Positions 25,936-35,224 are shown, counted from the first letter of the stretch. The stretch is DNA of 64,000 nucleotides from Planotetraspora sp. A-T 1434 (GCF_025420585.1 NZ_JAOEGB010000024.1:81115-145114), one strand, 5' to 3'. Notes: generated by a model from the sequence alone, not told the origin. A program made the numbers and translations.

Positions 25936-27492
25936 TCATGACATTTTGGACCGCATGGCGCTCCGTGGGGTGGTGATGAGCGCGGCGGTCGACTCCGCTG
26001 CCGCCTTCGCGACCTCCGGGAAGACGCTGGTGTAGGTATCCCGGGTAAATGTGGACGAGACGTGGCCGAGGGTTTCCTGGACCACCTTCAGTTCCACTCC
26101 GGCGGCCAACATAAGCGACGCGGCGCCGTGGCGCAGGTCGTGCAACCGGATCGGCGGCAACTCGGCCTCGTAGCACAGCCAGGAGAACTGGTCGGAGACG
26201 TGCTGCGGGTGCAGCGGCCTGCCGTGCTCGTCGGTGAAGACGAACCCGCTGTCGATCCAGTCCTCTCCCGCCTTGAGGCGTTCCTTCCCCTGTCGTGTGC
26301 GGTGCTGTTTGAGGATCTGGAGGGTCTCGGCATCCGCGGCGATGACTCGGTCGCTGGCTTCGGTCTTCGGCTTGCCTTGCACGGGGGTCCAGCAGAGTTG
26401 CGTGATCTGCCAGTTGACTCCGATCGTGCCCGCGGTGAAGCTCACCTCGGGCCAGCGCAGCCCGACCGCCTCACCCCGGCGCAGCCCCCGAAGGGCGATC
26501 AACCGGTACAGCGCGTACAGCCGGTGGCGGCGCGCGTAGGCCAGGAATGCCGAGGTCTGTTCCGGGGTCCACACCATGACCCGTGAGGGCCGGGCGGTGC
26601 TCAGGTAGACGTTGACCACGTCGACCGCGCGTCCGGCCCGCCGCTGGTTCTCGGCGGCGCGGTTGACGGCGTGATCGGCCCGCCAGCGGGTAACCCGTTC
26701 CTCGGTCCACACGAGCCCTTTGGGTCGGGTGACCGGTGGGAGTTCGACCACGGCGGCGGGGTTGAAGTCGATCAGCCGGTCCTGCTTGATCGCCACGTTC
26801 AAGGCGTGGCGGAGGGTGGCGCGGATGCGGTGGATGGTGGCTGGGCCGACCGGCTTGCGGTATTTCACCTTCGCCCGCTCCTGCGGGTCGTCGCTGGCGC
26901 GGGCGGCGGCGATGACGTCGTTGAACTCTTCGATCGCGTCGAACATGCCGCTGATGTCGGACACTCGTAGCCGGTCCAGCCGGATGTTGCCGAGATAGGG
27001 GACGAAGTACAGCCGGACGTGCGTCTCATAGGAGCGGCGGGTGGTGGGGTCGATCCTCTTCTTCCGTTTGAGGAACTCGGCCATCCATTCCGCGACCGTA
27101 ACGGTCCGGTCGAGGTCCTGATGGGTACGGACCTTCCGCCGCACCTCATCGACGGTCGGTAGCGCCCGGGTGTCCTTGAGGACCGACAGCATCAGCTCGC
27201 AGACCTTCCGCCGGGTGTGCGGGTCCTCATCCAACGCAAGTAGGCCGCGGGCATGGTCGAGTTCGGCCTCGGCGTCCTCCAGCGTCGCGAACCCGTGACG
27301 CCGCAGGGGGGTACGGCGGCGCCCGTCCGCGTGCGGGGGGAGTTCGAGCTGGTAGGCCCATTTGCCGTGCGTGGAACTCCACCGCTCCCCTCCCCCACCG
27401 GCGCGGCGGAGTTTCGGGCATTTCTTCCCGAGCTGCTTGCCGGTGGCCGCGTCGCGGCAGCCGCAGGTCTTGTAGGTGGTCCCGTTCGCCAA
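25936..27492 (-). CDS. int: Integrase 2, AICE/pSAM2-type tyrosine recombinase
   Basis: 518-aa integrase of the long actinomycete type. It has an N-terminal Cys-rich arm domain (CGCRDAATGKQLGKKCPKL), a core-binding domain at about 130-250, and a catalytic domain with Arg338/339 (GLRRGEAVGLRW), His451-x-x-Arg454 (LHDLRHGAA), His477 (LGHVSS) and nucleophile Tyr487 (TRDTYTSV). The start is TTG at 27492; an in-frame TGA three codons upstream excludes anything longer. It starts 6 nt after the excisionase stop, the int-xis order of integrative conjugative elements. Confidence 0.92.
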   Translation of the reverse strand: MANGTTYKTCGCRDAATGKQLGKKCPKLRRAGGGGERWSSTHGKWAYQLELPPHADGRRRTPLRRHGFATLEDAEAELDHARGLLALDEDPHTRRKVCELMLSVLKDTRALPTVDEVRRKVRTHQDLDRTVTVAEWMAEFLKRKKRIDPTTRRSYETHVRLYFVPYLGNIRLDRLRVSDISGMFDAIEEFNDVIAAARASDDPQERAKVKYRKPVGPATIHRIRATLRHALNVAIKQDRLIDFNPAAVVELPPVTRPKGLVWTEERVTRWRADHAVNRAAENQRRAGRAVDVVNVYLSTARPSRVMVWTPEQTSAFLAYARRHRLYALYRLIALRGLRRGEAVGLRWPEVSFTAGTIGVNWQITQLCWTPVQGKPKTEASDRVIAADAETLQILKQHRTRQGKERLKAGEDWIDSGFVFTDEHGRPLHPQHVSDQFSWLCYEAELPPIRLHDLRHGAASLMLAAGVELKVVQETLGHVSSTFTRDTYTSVFPEVAKAAAESTAALITTPRSAMRSKMS

Positions 27493-27498
27493 CCTGTC

Positions 27499-27738
27499 TC
27501 ACCCTTCCTCAGGTTCTGGACGGCGTGTGCCGTCGTCGTGGTAGCCGAGCAACGCCCACACCTCCCGCGTCGGCACCAGGTAGCTGCGTCCGATCCGCAG
27601 CACCCGGCAGGGGAACCGGCCGTCTTTGGCCAGCTGGTAGGCCTTGGTCCGGCCGATTCCCAAAAGCCGCCCTGCGGTGACCACATCGATCACCGCAGGC
27701 AGATCCCCCAGATCAGCCGCCCGCACCGTCGCTGTCAT
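27499..27738 (-). CDS. xis: Excisionase/MerR-like helix-turn-helix protein
   Basis: 79-aa DNA-binding protein with a winged helix (VVTAGRLLGIGRTKAYQLAK) followed by the wing and SYLVPTREVWALLGY. This matches the small excisionases and plasmid HTH_17 proteins that accompany long actinomycete integrases. The ATG at 27738 gives the family length; the frame extends further upstream without protein-like sequence. The stop is 6 nt before the integrase start. Confidence 0.85.
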   Translation of the reverse strand: MTATVRAADLGDLPAVIDVVTAGRLLGIGRTKAYQLAKDGRFPCRVLRIGRSYLVPTREVWALLGYHDDGTRRPEPEEG

Positions 27739-27980
27739 CGCCCACCCCCGCACGGGAGCGGGGCCGTCGCGACGGCGCGCAGGCGTGGCGTCGTTGCCGT
27801 GGCCCAGGCGGTCCAGCGGCCCCCACGTCGCCGCGCACGGGCGTGGCGGGGCGCGGGGACGCCGGTCGACCATGGCCGCCGGTATCGACGCCCATCTCTA
27901 TGGTTCGCGTCAAGCAATATCCGCTGGTCAGGCATGCCGTGTCGCCGCCGGGCCCGTGCCGTCCTCACCGCGACCCCCGA

Positions 27981-28352
27981 TCACCGGGGTGTGGTTTCGT
28001 CGGCGGGCGGCTTGCGGAAGATCAGCAGATCCTCGTGGGCGAGCGCGTGGATCGGCACGCCGCGTTCCCATGCCTTGCGTGCCTCGTGGAGCTGGAAGAA
28101 CGACGCCCGGTTGACCACGATGCCGGCCGCATGCCGCCCTTGATGGATCGCCTCGACCAGGGTGGTGCCGATCCCGCACATCGGGTCGATCACCAGCTCA
28201 CCGGGCTGCGTGTAGGTGGCGATGACCTTGGCGGCGATGGCGGGAAGCATCTTGCCCGGGTGCTTCATCGACTCCGGCAGATAGCGGCCTCGCCGCTGAG
28301 TACGCGAGGGATGTTGCCCCGTCGCCCATACAGATCCGTTCGGCTCGCTCAT
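27981..28352 (-). pseudogene. DNA methyltransferase with in-frame internal deletion
   Basis: 123 codons. The first 78 match the N-terminus of a site-specific N4/N6 DNA methyltransferase typical of actinomycete integrative elements, including the SAM motif VIDPMCGIGTTLVEA. The sequence then jumps straight to the family C-terminus (RASFFQLHEARKAWERGVP and DLLIFRKP). The roughly 150-180 residues that normally hold the catalytic SPPY motif are missing, so it cannot methylate. The frame survives the deletion. The ATG at 28352 follows a GAGGAG site located in the end of the upstream gene, 2 nt after its stop. Confidence 0.8.
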
Positions 28353-28354
28353 GG

Positions 28355-29179
28355 CTACTCCTCCTCTGCGCGCAGGTACATCCTGGCGGCGACGGGCAGG
28401 CTGGAAGGCTTGGTAAAGATCAACACGTCGGCATGCGCTCGCACGGCCATGAAGACATGTGGCGGGGCAACGGTCGCGCGTGCGACGGTGGCGGGAAGCA
28501 AGGACAGGACGATCCCGCGCCGCCTGACCGGGCCGTGGACCGCCACGATGTGCTGGAGATAGACCAGCCCCGCCCGCTGTGCCTCGCGGATGGTGCCGGG
28601 TACCGGGTCGTGCGGGCGACCATGGACCAGGTGCACGCCGGTCACGACCGCGAGATGGCCGCCGCGGGCAAGCAGAGCGGCGCACCCTGACAAGAAGCTC
28701 TCTTCCGGAGGGCCGCCGGCCGAGCATGCGCGCGTTCTGGTTTCGCACGTTCGGCGCAGGACGGCGAGGGCTGCTTCACCCCGTGGGAGAGCCATGGCGG
28801 CATTCGGGGCCTCGGCCCGTGCGACACGCTCCTCCACCGTGCGTCCATCGCCTTTGTCGCGGCTGTTGGGTGCCCACGTCCAAATGACGCCCGCCCTGTT
28901 GGTGTCCGTGACAACAGCCGAGGCGCGGCGGCCGAGGATTACCGCGTTGGCTACCAGCGTGTGGTCGGCGGGGTGGATGTCGACGACGAGCCCACCCGTC
29001 CGGGTGAAGGTCGTGATGAGCTGGCGGGCGAGCCGTCCGGTAACTGGCATGCAGCAGCCGTTCGGGCACGCTGTGGGTGACTGCCCCTCCGGGCTGGTCA
29101 GCCACACGCTGAGCGGCAAATGCCTCGGTTGGGAGGAATGAGTGGAGAAGTCCTGGAAGGAGTGGGGCGAGGTCGTCAC
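28355..29179 (-). CDS. Methyltransferase-like protein, probably inactive
   Basis: 274 residues with the layout of the same element-borne methyltransferase family: LPLSVWLTSPEG at the N-terminus, a beta-alpha-beta core, and the family ending ADVLIFTKP. The SAM motif I position reads VVDIHPADHTLVA without the Gly-rich loop, and no SPPY/DPPY catalytic motif is present. It may be a non-catalytic partner or DNA-recognition relative of the downstream, internally deleted enzyme, with which it overlaps functionally as a two-gene operon. Confidence 0.65.
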   Translation of the reverse strand: MTTSPHSFQDFSTHSSQPRHLPLSVWLTSPEGQSPTACPNGCCMPVTGRLARQLITTFTRTGGLVVDIHPADHTLVANAVILGRRASAVVTDTNRAGVIWTWAPNSRDKGDGRTVEERVARAEAPNAAMALPRGEAALAVLRRTCETRTRACSAGGPPEESFLSGCAALLARGGHLAVVTGVHLVHGRPHDPVPGTIREAQRAGLVYLQHIVAVHGPVRRRGIVLSLLPATVARATVAPPHVFMAVRAHADVLIFTKPSSLPVAARMYLRAEEE

Positions 29180-29756
29180 GATGGTGTGGCCCGGTCACCC
29201 CGGCCACCTGATCCCTGTCACTCATTCAAATACCTGCGTAGGGATGCCTGTTGGGACAACGTCGCTCGAAGACGCGTGCACATCAGTACTGTTGCGGTGT
29301 CCCCAGGAGGCCGTCAGAAGGGCGTCGGCGGCAGTATGCGCGTCAGGTACGGTGTCCGCAATTGAGCGGACGGTGTGCGTCAGGTGTCAGGCGGTCGTCT
29401 TACACCGGCCGGGCGCGCGTTCGGGAAGGGGCGCGACGGTACGGGGCAGTCGGCGAAGTCCTGCGCGGACTTAGGGAGCTGGAGACCTCGCCACCAGGGC
29501 CCGTGGGCAATGGTCCGGCGCCGTCGGCTGAGAGCGTCGTCCGGCCCGCGTTGAGGCGCAACCGTACGGCCGGAGAGCCTGCTCAAGGGCATGGTGAAAG
29601 GGGCAGGCTGTCAACCGCGCTGGAGCTGGTGCCCGGGCCACTCGTGGGGCGTTCGGAGGGCAGGTGCGCTGGATGCTCGCACGCCGACTCGACAGGCCCA
29701 CCCGTATCCCTGCCTGTCGGCACATCACCTGTGAAAGGTGCCGGCCCGCAGAATGG
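29180..29756. other. No gene seen
   Basis: About 575 bp between the methyltransferase-like gene and the TetR gene. Open frames on both strands lack start signals and protein-like composition. It contains the promoter region of the methyltransferase pair, but no clear element was recognised. Confidence 0.5.
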
Positions 29757-30344
29757 TCAATGCCGGGACAACTGCTTGAGGGCGGCCTGGCTTATCTGCA
29801 GCAGAGCTGAGCCGTCCATGTCGGTCTTCGCGAGAAACTCGATGCCCTGCATGACGCCAAGGAGCAGTCGCCCGAGCTCCTGGGCGTCCGCGCTCGGTTC
29901 GACCGTCCCCTCGTCCTGGGCTTCCTTCACGCAGGCGATCAGAAGATCTTCGACCGCTTGATAGCTGGTCCGCGCCCGGGAGACGACATCCGGATCATTG
30001 CTGTGCAGCTCGGACGTGCTGTTGACTAGAAGACAGCCGCGCCGCTGCGGGTCCTCCATGAATCCCTTGGCCACTCCCTCAACCAGCAGGGTCAGGCGTT
30101 CGAAGGCCGTACCGGGGCCGGTGAGGACCGCCCGGACTCCGTTCAGCTGTTCGTCGCGGTAGCCGTCCAGCACGTGCAAGAACAGCTGCCGCTTGTCGCC
30201 GAAGGCCCCGTATAGGCTCCCCTTGCCCAGTCCCGTGGCGTCCGTCAGGTCCTGCAGTGACGTAGCCGCGTAGCCCTGATTCCAGAACTGCTCGCGCGCA
30301 GATTTCAGTACCTGGTTCTCGTCGAAATTCCGCGGTCGTCCCAT
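29757..30344 (-). CDS. TetR/AcrR-family transcriptional repressor
   Basis: 195-aa repressor. The N-terminal helix-turn-helix (ATSLQDLTDATGLGKGSLYGAF) is classic TetR. The C-terminal domain is of the AefR/YxaF group, with the GCLLVNS block near residue 100. The ATG at 30344 (MGRPRNFDENQ) is the family start; a longer start 12 nt upstream is possible. It is divergent from the SDR reductase at 30723, whose expression it very likely controls through GACC-N4-GGTC sites. Confidence 0.88.
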   Translation of the reverse strand: MGRPRNFDENQVLKSAREQFWNQGYAATSLQDLTDATGLGKGSLYGAFGDKRQLFLHVLDGYRDEQLNGVRAVLTGPGTAFERLTLLVEGVAKGFMEDPQRRGCLLVNSTSELHSNDPDVVSRARTSYQAVEDLLIACVKEAQDEGTVEPSADAQELGRLLLGVMQGIEFLAKTDMDGSALLQISQAALKQLSRH

Positions 30345-30365
30345 GTTCAACAGCATACGTTGTTC

Positions 30366-30381
30366 TTGACCTATCGGTCCA
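30366..30381. promoter_or_regulatory. Candidate TetR operator at its own promoter
   Basis: TTGACC-TATC-GGTCCA, an inverted repeat (GACC-N4-GGTC) 22-37 nt upstream of the TetR start. The size and symmetry fit a TetR dimer site; a related site lies near the SDR promoter. Confidence 0.55.
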
Positions 30382-30640
30382 GATTATGAGGTCCCATCCC
30401 GGCCGTAGGGAGCGCAGGGAGGGCCGGGCGGCCTCTCCGTCATCGCCACACAGGGCGGCAGACCGCGCGATGGCGGGGGTGCGTGATGCATGGCTCCCGG
30501 TCGGAGCCTTTCGCGGCGCCCCTCGCGGACGGGCCGGCGTCGGCCAGCCTGTCGCTGCTCGGAGGTGTGGATGCAGTCACGTTTTTGTCCGTGCGGTCCA
30601 CAACGTGGTTCTTTACCGTATAGTCCATAACCGGGCCTGG

Positions 30641-30652
30641 GACCGTCCGGTT
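30641..30652. promoter_or_regulatory. Candidate TetR operator at the SDR promoter
   Basis: GACC-GTCC-GGTT, one mismatch from the GACC-N4-GGTC operator beside the TetR gene, 71 nt upstream of the SDR start in the divergent intergenic region. Confidence 0.4.
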
Positions 30653-30722
30653 CGGACTGTAATGCGGTAGTGACACTTGGTGCACGTCTTCTGGCGTTCG
30701 CACCAGACAGGAGTAAACGATC

Positions 30723-31472
30723 ATGGGACAGCTTGACGGGAAGACGGCAGTCGTCACCGGAGGCAACAGCGGAATCGGACTGGCCACCGCCAAGCGATTC
30801 GCACGTGAGGGCGCGCACGTGTTCATCACGGGCCGCCGGCAGAAGGCTCTCGACGCCGCGCTGGTCGAGATCGGTGGGGAAGCCACCGCTGTCCGGGGCG
30901 ACGTCGCAAACCTCGCGGACATCGACCGCCTCTACGCGGCTGTCGCCGAGCAAGGCCGGTCCATCGACGTACTGTTCGCCAACGCGGGCGGCGGTGAGTT
31001 CGCCCCTCTTCAGCAGGTCACCGAGGAGCACTTCGACGCCACCTTCAACATCAACGTGCGAGGCATGCTCTTCACAGTTCAGAAGGCCATTCCGCTGCTC
31101 AATGACGGCGCCTCGGTGATCCTGACCGGATCGACTGCCGCCACCTCAGGCGGCGCCGCCTTCGGCGTGTACGCCGCGTCCAAGGCCGCGGTCCGTTCCT
31201 TCTCCCGCACCTGGGCCAACGAACTCAGCGGCCGCGCGATCCGAGTGAATACCCTGGTGCCCGGCCCGATCGTCACCCCGGGCATCACCGGCCTGGCTGC
31301 GGACGCCGACCAGGCCGCGAAGATGAGGGACGTCTTTGCCAGCCAGATTCCGCTGGGCCGGATGGGGCACCCGGACGAGGCCGCAGCTGCCGCACTGTTC
31401 CTCGCCAGCAATGAGAGCAGCTTCGTCACCGGATCCGAGCTGTTCGTAGATGGCGGACTCAACCAGATCTGA
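30723..31472 (+). CDS. Short-chain dehydrogenase/reductase (SDR)
   Basis: 249-aa classical SDR. The NAD(P) motif TGGNSGIG spans residues 12-19, NAG 87-89, the catalytic Ser lies in LTGSTAA near 137, and YAASK spans 150-154. An Arg-rich segment after beta-2 (TGRRQKAL) favours NADPH. The C-terminal VTGSELFVDGG is the usual family end. The partner TetR repressor is divergent, a common arrangement in which the SDR substrate or a toxic carbonyl induces the gene. It is probably cargo of element 2. Confidence 0.88.
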   Translation: MGQLDGKTAVVTGGNSGIGLATAKRFAREGAHVFITGRRQKALDAALVEIGGEATAVRGDVANLADIDRLYAAVAEQGRSIDVLFANAGGGEFAPLQQVTEEHFDATFNINVRGMLFTVQKAIPLLNDGASVILTGSTAATSGGAAFGVYAASKAAVRSFSRTWANELSGRAIRVNTLVPGPIVTPGITGLAADADQAAKMRDVFASQIPLGRMGHPDEAAAAALFLASNESSFVTGSELFVDGGLNQI

Positions 31473-31680
31473 TTGAAGCCATACAGCCGGCGGAAGCGGC
31501 AGAAGACACGAGGCCTTCCCCCGGCAGGGCCCCACAAGGCACGAATCACCCCGAGCCCCTCCGCCGCTGCGGGAAGGACCCGTCACCGACGCTCTTGCCC
31601 ATGGTGACGGCTAGCAGTCCGCCGCTGCGCCCATGGCAAAGACGCCTGCTTCTGAGCACCGGCACCGGCGTAAGCAACAT

Positions 31681-31716
31681 GAGTGGGGCCCGGTCGTTAG
31701 CGGCCGGACCCCACTC
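31681..31716. terminator. Long GC-rich hairpin
   Basis: GAGTGGGGCCCGGTCG-TTAG-CGGCCGGACCCCACTC, a 16-bp stem with two mismatches and a 4-nt loop. It lies 209 nt after the SDR stop and could terminate that transcript. Between here and 31980 no convincing gene is seen; a hydrophobic 35-residue stretch on the minus strand lacks a start. Confidence 0.6.
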
Positions 31717-31979
31717 CTATGGTGCCGTGCGCGTCAGATCACCACCGCTACCCTCCTCCGCGGCCGTCGCCCACGCCCGTGCAGAGCGTGACGAACCCGA
31801 GCAGCCACAGCACCAGGATGGCGGGCGCCACCCGCCAAAGGGACTTGACGGCGAACCCGCACCGAACGGGACGCGTGAGAAAGCAGAACGAGCAGCAGGG
31901 AAGCCATGGTTGTCGACGTCGTGTGCCGTGGCCTGCCCTGCTGCAGCTCCTTCAGCCCGTAGCCCGCTGAACCGAACCA

Positions 31980-32751
31980 GAGGATGTCGAGCTGCTCAGC
32001 CGGATCTGCACGGCGGCCGGCGACGCCGGGTTCGGGTCCGACGCCGGCCTGCCCTCCACGACCGGCGGCCAGCGCGCAGCACGGCATCCGACGGGAGGGC
32101 CTTGCTACTACAGCGCAAGGTCAGTGAGGACCAGCACGCGCTCGTAGGTGTAATCCATCATGGCGTCGACGCCCTGGACGCCGGCGCGCTGCGGCGGGTC
32201 CAGGACGCCGACCGCGCCCGGGACGAGGCGCTGGCCGAACGCGACGCCGCCCTCGCCGGCCAGGAGACGGCCGAGACCGCCCGCCGCCGAGCCCTGGGCA
32301 ACGAGCGCGAGGCCGCCGAGGCCCGCCGGCGCGCCGAGCGCGTCGCGGCCGCGGCCGCCGATAACGAACGGCGGGCGCTGGCCGAGGCCGGAGCCTTCCG
32401 GGCGCGGGCCGCAGCCGCCGAGACAGCCGCCGACCAGGCCCGCGAACGGCTCACCGAAAAAACCGAGGAGTTCGAGCGGGAGCTCGCCCACGCCCGCGCC
32501 GAACTGGAGACCGAACGGGCCCGGACCGAAACGCTGCGCGCCGAGCTCGCCCAGCAGCAACGCGCCCTCGCTGAGGCGCGCGAAGAGCGCGCAGCGGAGC
32601 GGACCGCGCCGAGGGCCTGGGCCAGGAGCTGGCGGCCGCCCGCACCGCACAGCTGGCCGAGACCGCCGCCGCCCTCGAGCGCGCCGAACAGGCGCTGGCC
32701 GAGGAGCGGCGCGCGGCCGCCGACCGGATTGCCGTGGCGGCCAGCCCATGA
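31980..32751 (+). pseudogene. KfrA-like plasmid coiled-coil protein, frameshifted
   Basis: Pieces in different frames reconstruct a coiled-coil, KfrA-like protein. An N-terminal piece reads EDVELLSRICTAAGD. A very long Ala/Arg/Glu coiled coil (ARDEALAERDAALAGQ and repeated LETERARTETLRAEL) covers 32150-32590. The last part continues in another frame (LAETAAALERAEQALAEERR) to the stop at 32751. At least two frame breaks, near 32100 and 32600, disable it. Such proteins accompany plasmids and conjugative elements, supporting a plasmid-like ancestry for element 2. Its last bases overlap the VOC gene start. Confidence 0.55.
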
Positions 32752-33194
32752 CAACCGACACCGTCGAAAAGCTTCGCCTACACAGCCTTCACAACGTGAC
32801 GATTACCGTCAGTGACCTCGACGCGTCGATCCAGTGGTGGAACCGGGTGTTCGGCCTCACCCTGCTGGCGAAGTCCCGCTTCGACGCCATCGGAGCCGAC
32901 GTCGCATTCCTGGAGGGCCCCGGATTCCGGCTCGAACTCCTTCAGTCTGCAGACGGCGTGCGGATCCCCGAACTGACGGCAGAGCCCCCCGCCCACATCC
33001 GCCCGATCGGCAACAAGGCCCTGGTCTTCCACGTCGAGGACCTCGCCAGCGTGACCCGCACCTTCCGTGACCTGGGCGTGCCGACCGTCTGGGAGCAGAT
33101 GGACCTCGGCGACGGCAGCATCTCGACCGCGATCCGTGACAACGACGGAAATCTCATCAACGTCTTCCAGCAGGTCGCAAGCCCGATCGGCTGA
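32748..33194 (+). CDS. VOC-superfamily (glyoxalase/dioxygenase-like) protein
   Basis: 148-aa protein with paired beta-alpha-beta-beta-beta modules: LHNVTITVSDLDASIQWWNR, and the second module from about residue 85 (KALVFHVEDLASVTRTFRD), ending IRDNDGNLINVFQ. Metal ligands are suggested by His14 or His17, Glu in FRLELLQ, and His near 90. Function within the family (glyoxalase, dioxygenase or drug binding) is not determinable. The ATG overlaps the end of the KfrA remnant. Confidence 0.8.
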   Translation: MTTDTVEKLRLHSLHNVTITVSDLDASIQWWNRVFGLTLLAKSRFDAIGADVAFLEGPGFRLELLQSADGVRIPELTAEPPAHIRPIGNKALVFHVEDLASVTRTFRDLGVPTVWEQMDLGDGSISTAIRDNDGNLINVFQQVASPIG

Positions 33195-33556
33195 CACGGC
33201 GAACCGATCGCGCTCCGTCCATCCAGCCGGCACAGGACCGGACACTCACTGTGGAGACGGCGCGCGATCGCCCTGGCCGCCGAGCCAGGTTCAGCCGCTC
33301 CGAACGCGGCTGTCCGGGACGCGGTTCGGGAGCGCCGCCGGACCGATGCCTGACAGGCGGGGAAGTGGCCCGTCTCGTAAGGTGGTCCAAGACGACGCCG
33401 CGGTCGCTTGCACGGTCAGGAGAAGCCAGGGTTACGCCACCCCAGGAACTCCCGGGCACGGTCACCCACCCGCCCTGAACATCACCGCTGGCGGCGGGCG
33501 GTAGTCTGACAATCACCCGTCGTACTGCTCGTTCTGTGGCACGGGGAGGACAGAGT
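33195..33556. other. No gene seen
   Basis: A 362-bp gap before the flavin monooxygenase. No protein-like frame is found. The end (33540-33556) carries the GGGGAGGA ribosome site of the monooxygenase. Confidence 0.5.
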
Positions 33557-35029
33557 ATGGGATCCGACATTGACGTGCTGGTCGTCGGTGCTGGTCCAGC
33601 GGGGTTGCTGCTCGCAGGTGATCTGGCCGAGGCCGGAGTGCGCTGCACCGTCGTGGAACGGCGGGAAGGGGAATCCGAGCTGACACGTGCATTCGCCGTC
33701 CACGCCCGAACGATGGAGCAACTGGACGCCCGCGGCCTGGCCGACGACCTGCTGCTGACCGGCCTGCGCAACCCGATCCTGCAATTCCTGCGGATCGATC
33801 TCTCGCACCTGCCGACCCGATACCCCCACGTACTCGTGACGCCCCAGTACAACACCGAGCGACTGCTCCTGGCTCGCGCCCTGACACACGGCGTGAACAT
33901 CATGCGGGCCCACGAAGTCACCGGCGTCCAGCAAGACCCCGCCGGTGTCGACGTCACCGTGAAGACACCAGCCGGCACTGAACACAACCTGCGCGCGGAC
34001 TACGTCGTCGGCGCAGACGGACGGAACAGCTGCGTGCGCCAGTCCCTCGGCCTCCCGTTCCCCGGCCGCTCCGCCGTTCGCTCCATGATGCTCGCAGACG
34101 TCCGCATGGCCGAACCGCCAAAGAAGCCGCCCACCGTGGCAGCAATCGGAGACGCCTTCGCCATCGTCGTCCCGTTCGGCGACGGCTGGTTCAGGGTCAT
34201 GGCCTGGAATCGCCACCACCCCATGCCCGACACCGCATCGGTCGACCTGGAAGAAATCAAAGACGTCGCCCGCCAGGCGCTCGGCAGCGACTTCGGCATG
34301 CACGACCCCCGCTGGCTCTCCCGATTCCACAGCGACGAACGCCAGTCACCCCACTACCGAGTCGGCCGAGTGTTCCTCGTCGGCGACGCCGCCCACGTCC
34401 ACTCCCCCGCCGGCGGCATGGGCCTCAACACCAGCATCCAGGACTCCGCAAACCTGAGCTGGAAACTCGCAGCCGTTCATCGCGGCCGCGCACCAGACAC
34501 TCTGCTCGACAGCTACCAGAACGAACGGCACCCGGTAGGTCACCGGGTTCTGCGGATGAGCGGCGCACTGCTCCGCGGCGTCCTCACCACACCACGGGCA
34601 CTGTGCGGCCTCCGTGACCTCTCAGCACGTACAGTGCTGCAAACCCCACCAGTGGCCCGCCGACTGGCCACAGCAATCTCGGGAATCGACATCTCCTACG
34701 CCGCACCGGCCGGTGCACACCCTCTCGCCGGCAAGCGAGCACCTGACATCCCCCTCACCGACGGACGCAGACTCTACGAAGCCCTCCGCAAGCGACGGTT
34801 CATCCTTGTCACCCCGGCCGACACCGAACGCCTCCCCTCACTCATCACAGAGTGGGCCGGCGAGGTCGAAATCGTGTCACCCAAGGGGGCCACCAAGAAA
34901 AGCGTTCTGGTCAGACCAGACGCCTATATCGCGTGGGCCATCTCGGACGAGTCGCCTGAACGTCGCATCGACGCCGCCCGTCAAGCACTGACCGAATGGT
35001 GCGGGGTAGCCGGGTCTGGCGGGCAGTGA
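33557..35029 (+). CDS. Class A FAD-dependent aromatic monooxygenase
   Basis: 490-aa flavoprotein hydroxylase of the PheA/RdmE/TetX-type group. The FAD dinucleotide motif GAGPAG spans residues 11-16, the DG motif (VVGADGRNSCVR) lies near 155 and the GD motif (VFLVGDAAHVHSP) near 278, followed by GGMGLNTSIQD. The C-terminal 110 residues form the thioredoxin-like dimer domain. The ATG at 33557 has GGGGAGGA 6 nt upstream; an earlier start is unlikely. Likely substrates are phenols, polyketides or antibiotics such as rifamycin or tetracycline types. It stands alone, and its 3' end abuts a Tn3-type remnant. Confidence 0.86.
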   Translation: MGSDIDVLVVGAGPAGLLLAGDLAEAGVRCTVVERREGESELTRAFAVHARTMEQLDARGLADDLLLTGLRNPILQFLRIDLSHLPTRYPHVLVTPQYNTERLLLARALTHGVNIMRAHEVTGVQQDPAGVDVTVKTPAGTEHNLRADYVVGADGRNSCVRQSLGLPFPGRSAVRSMMLADVRMAEPPKKPPTVAAIGDAFAIVVPFGDGWFRVMAWNRHHPMPDTASVDLEEIKDVARQALGSDFGMHDPRWLSRFHSDERQSPHYRVGRVFLVGDAAHVHSPAGGMGLNTSIQDSANLSWKLAAVHRGRAPDTLLDSYQNERHPVGHRVLRMSGALLRGVLTTPRALCGLRDLSARTVLQTPPVARRLATAISGIDISYAAPAGAHPLAGKRAPDIPLTDGRRLYEALRKRRFILVTPADTERLPSLITEWAGEVEIVSPKGATKKSVLVRPDAYIAWAISDESPERRIDAARQALTEWCGVAGSGGQ

Positions 35030-35217
35030 CGGGTCTTGGCTGCGGCGAACTCGGCCGCGATCGCCTGCTGCTCGGCTGCGGCGACCAGCACCCGGGTCAG
35101 GTGCACGGCCGTCAGCTCGGGCGGGGCGCCGGCGGCGCCGGTCACCGACCGGCCCAGCTGCGCCAGGATCGTGGTCAGCTCGGTGACGCCGAGCGGTGGG
35201 GTCGCCTGTGCGGTCAT
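34981..35217 (-). CDS. Small hypothetical protein linked to Tn3-type transposase remnant
   Basis: 78-aa protein starting MTAQATPPLGVTELTTILAQ, mostly helical (LTAVHLTRVLVAAAEQQ) with no known domain. It begins 7 nt after the Tn3 transposase stop, in the same direction, as in a transposon operon. Its last 16 codons overlap the monooxygenase end on the other strand, so the natural C-terminus was probably cut when this mobile fragment joined the monooxygenase locus. Confidence 0.45.
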   Translation of the reverse strand: MTAQATPPLGVTELTTILAQLGRSVTGAAGAPPELTAVHLTRVLVAAAEQQAIAAEFAAAKTRHCPPDPATPHHSVSA

Positions 35218-35224
35218 TGCCGTG

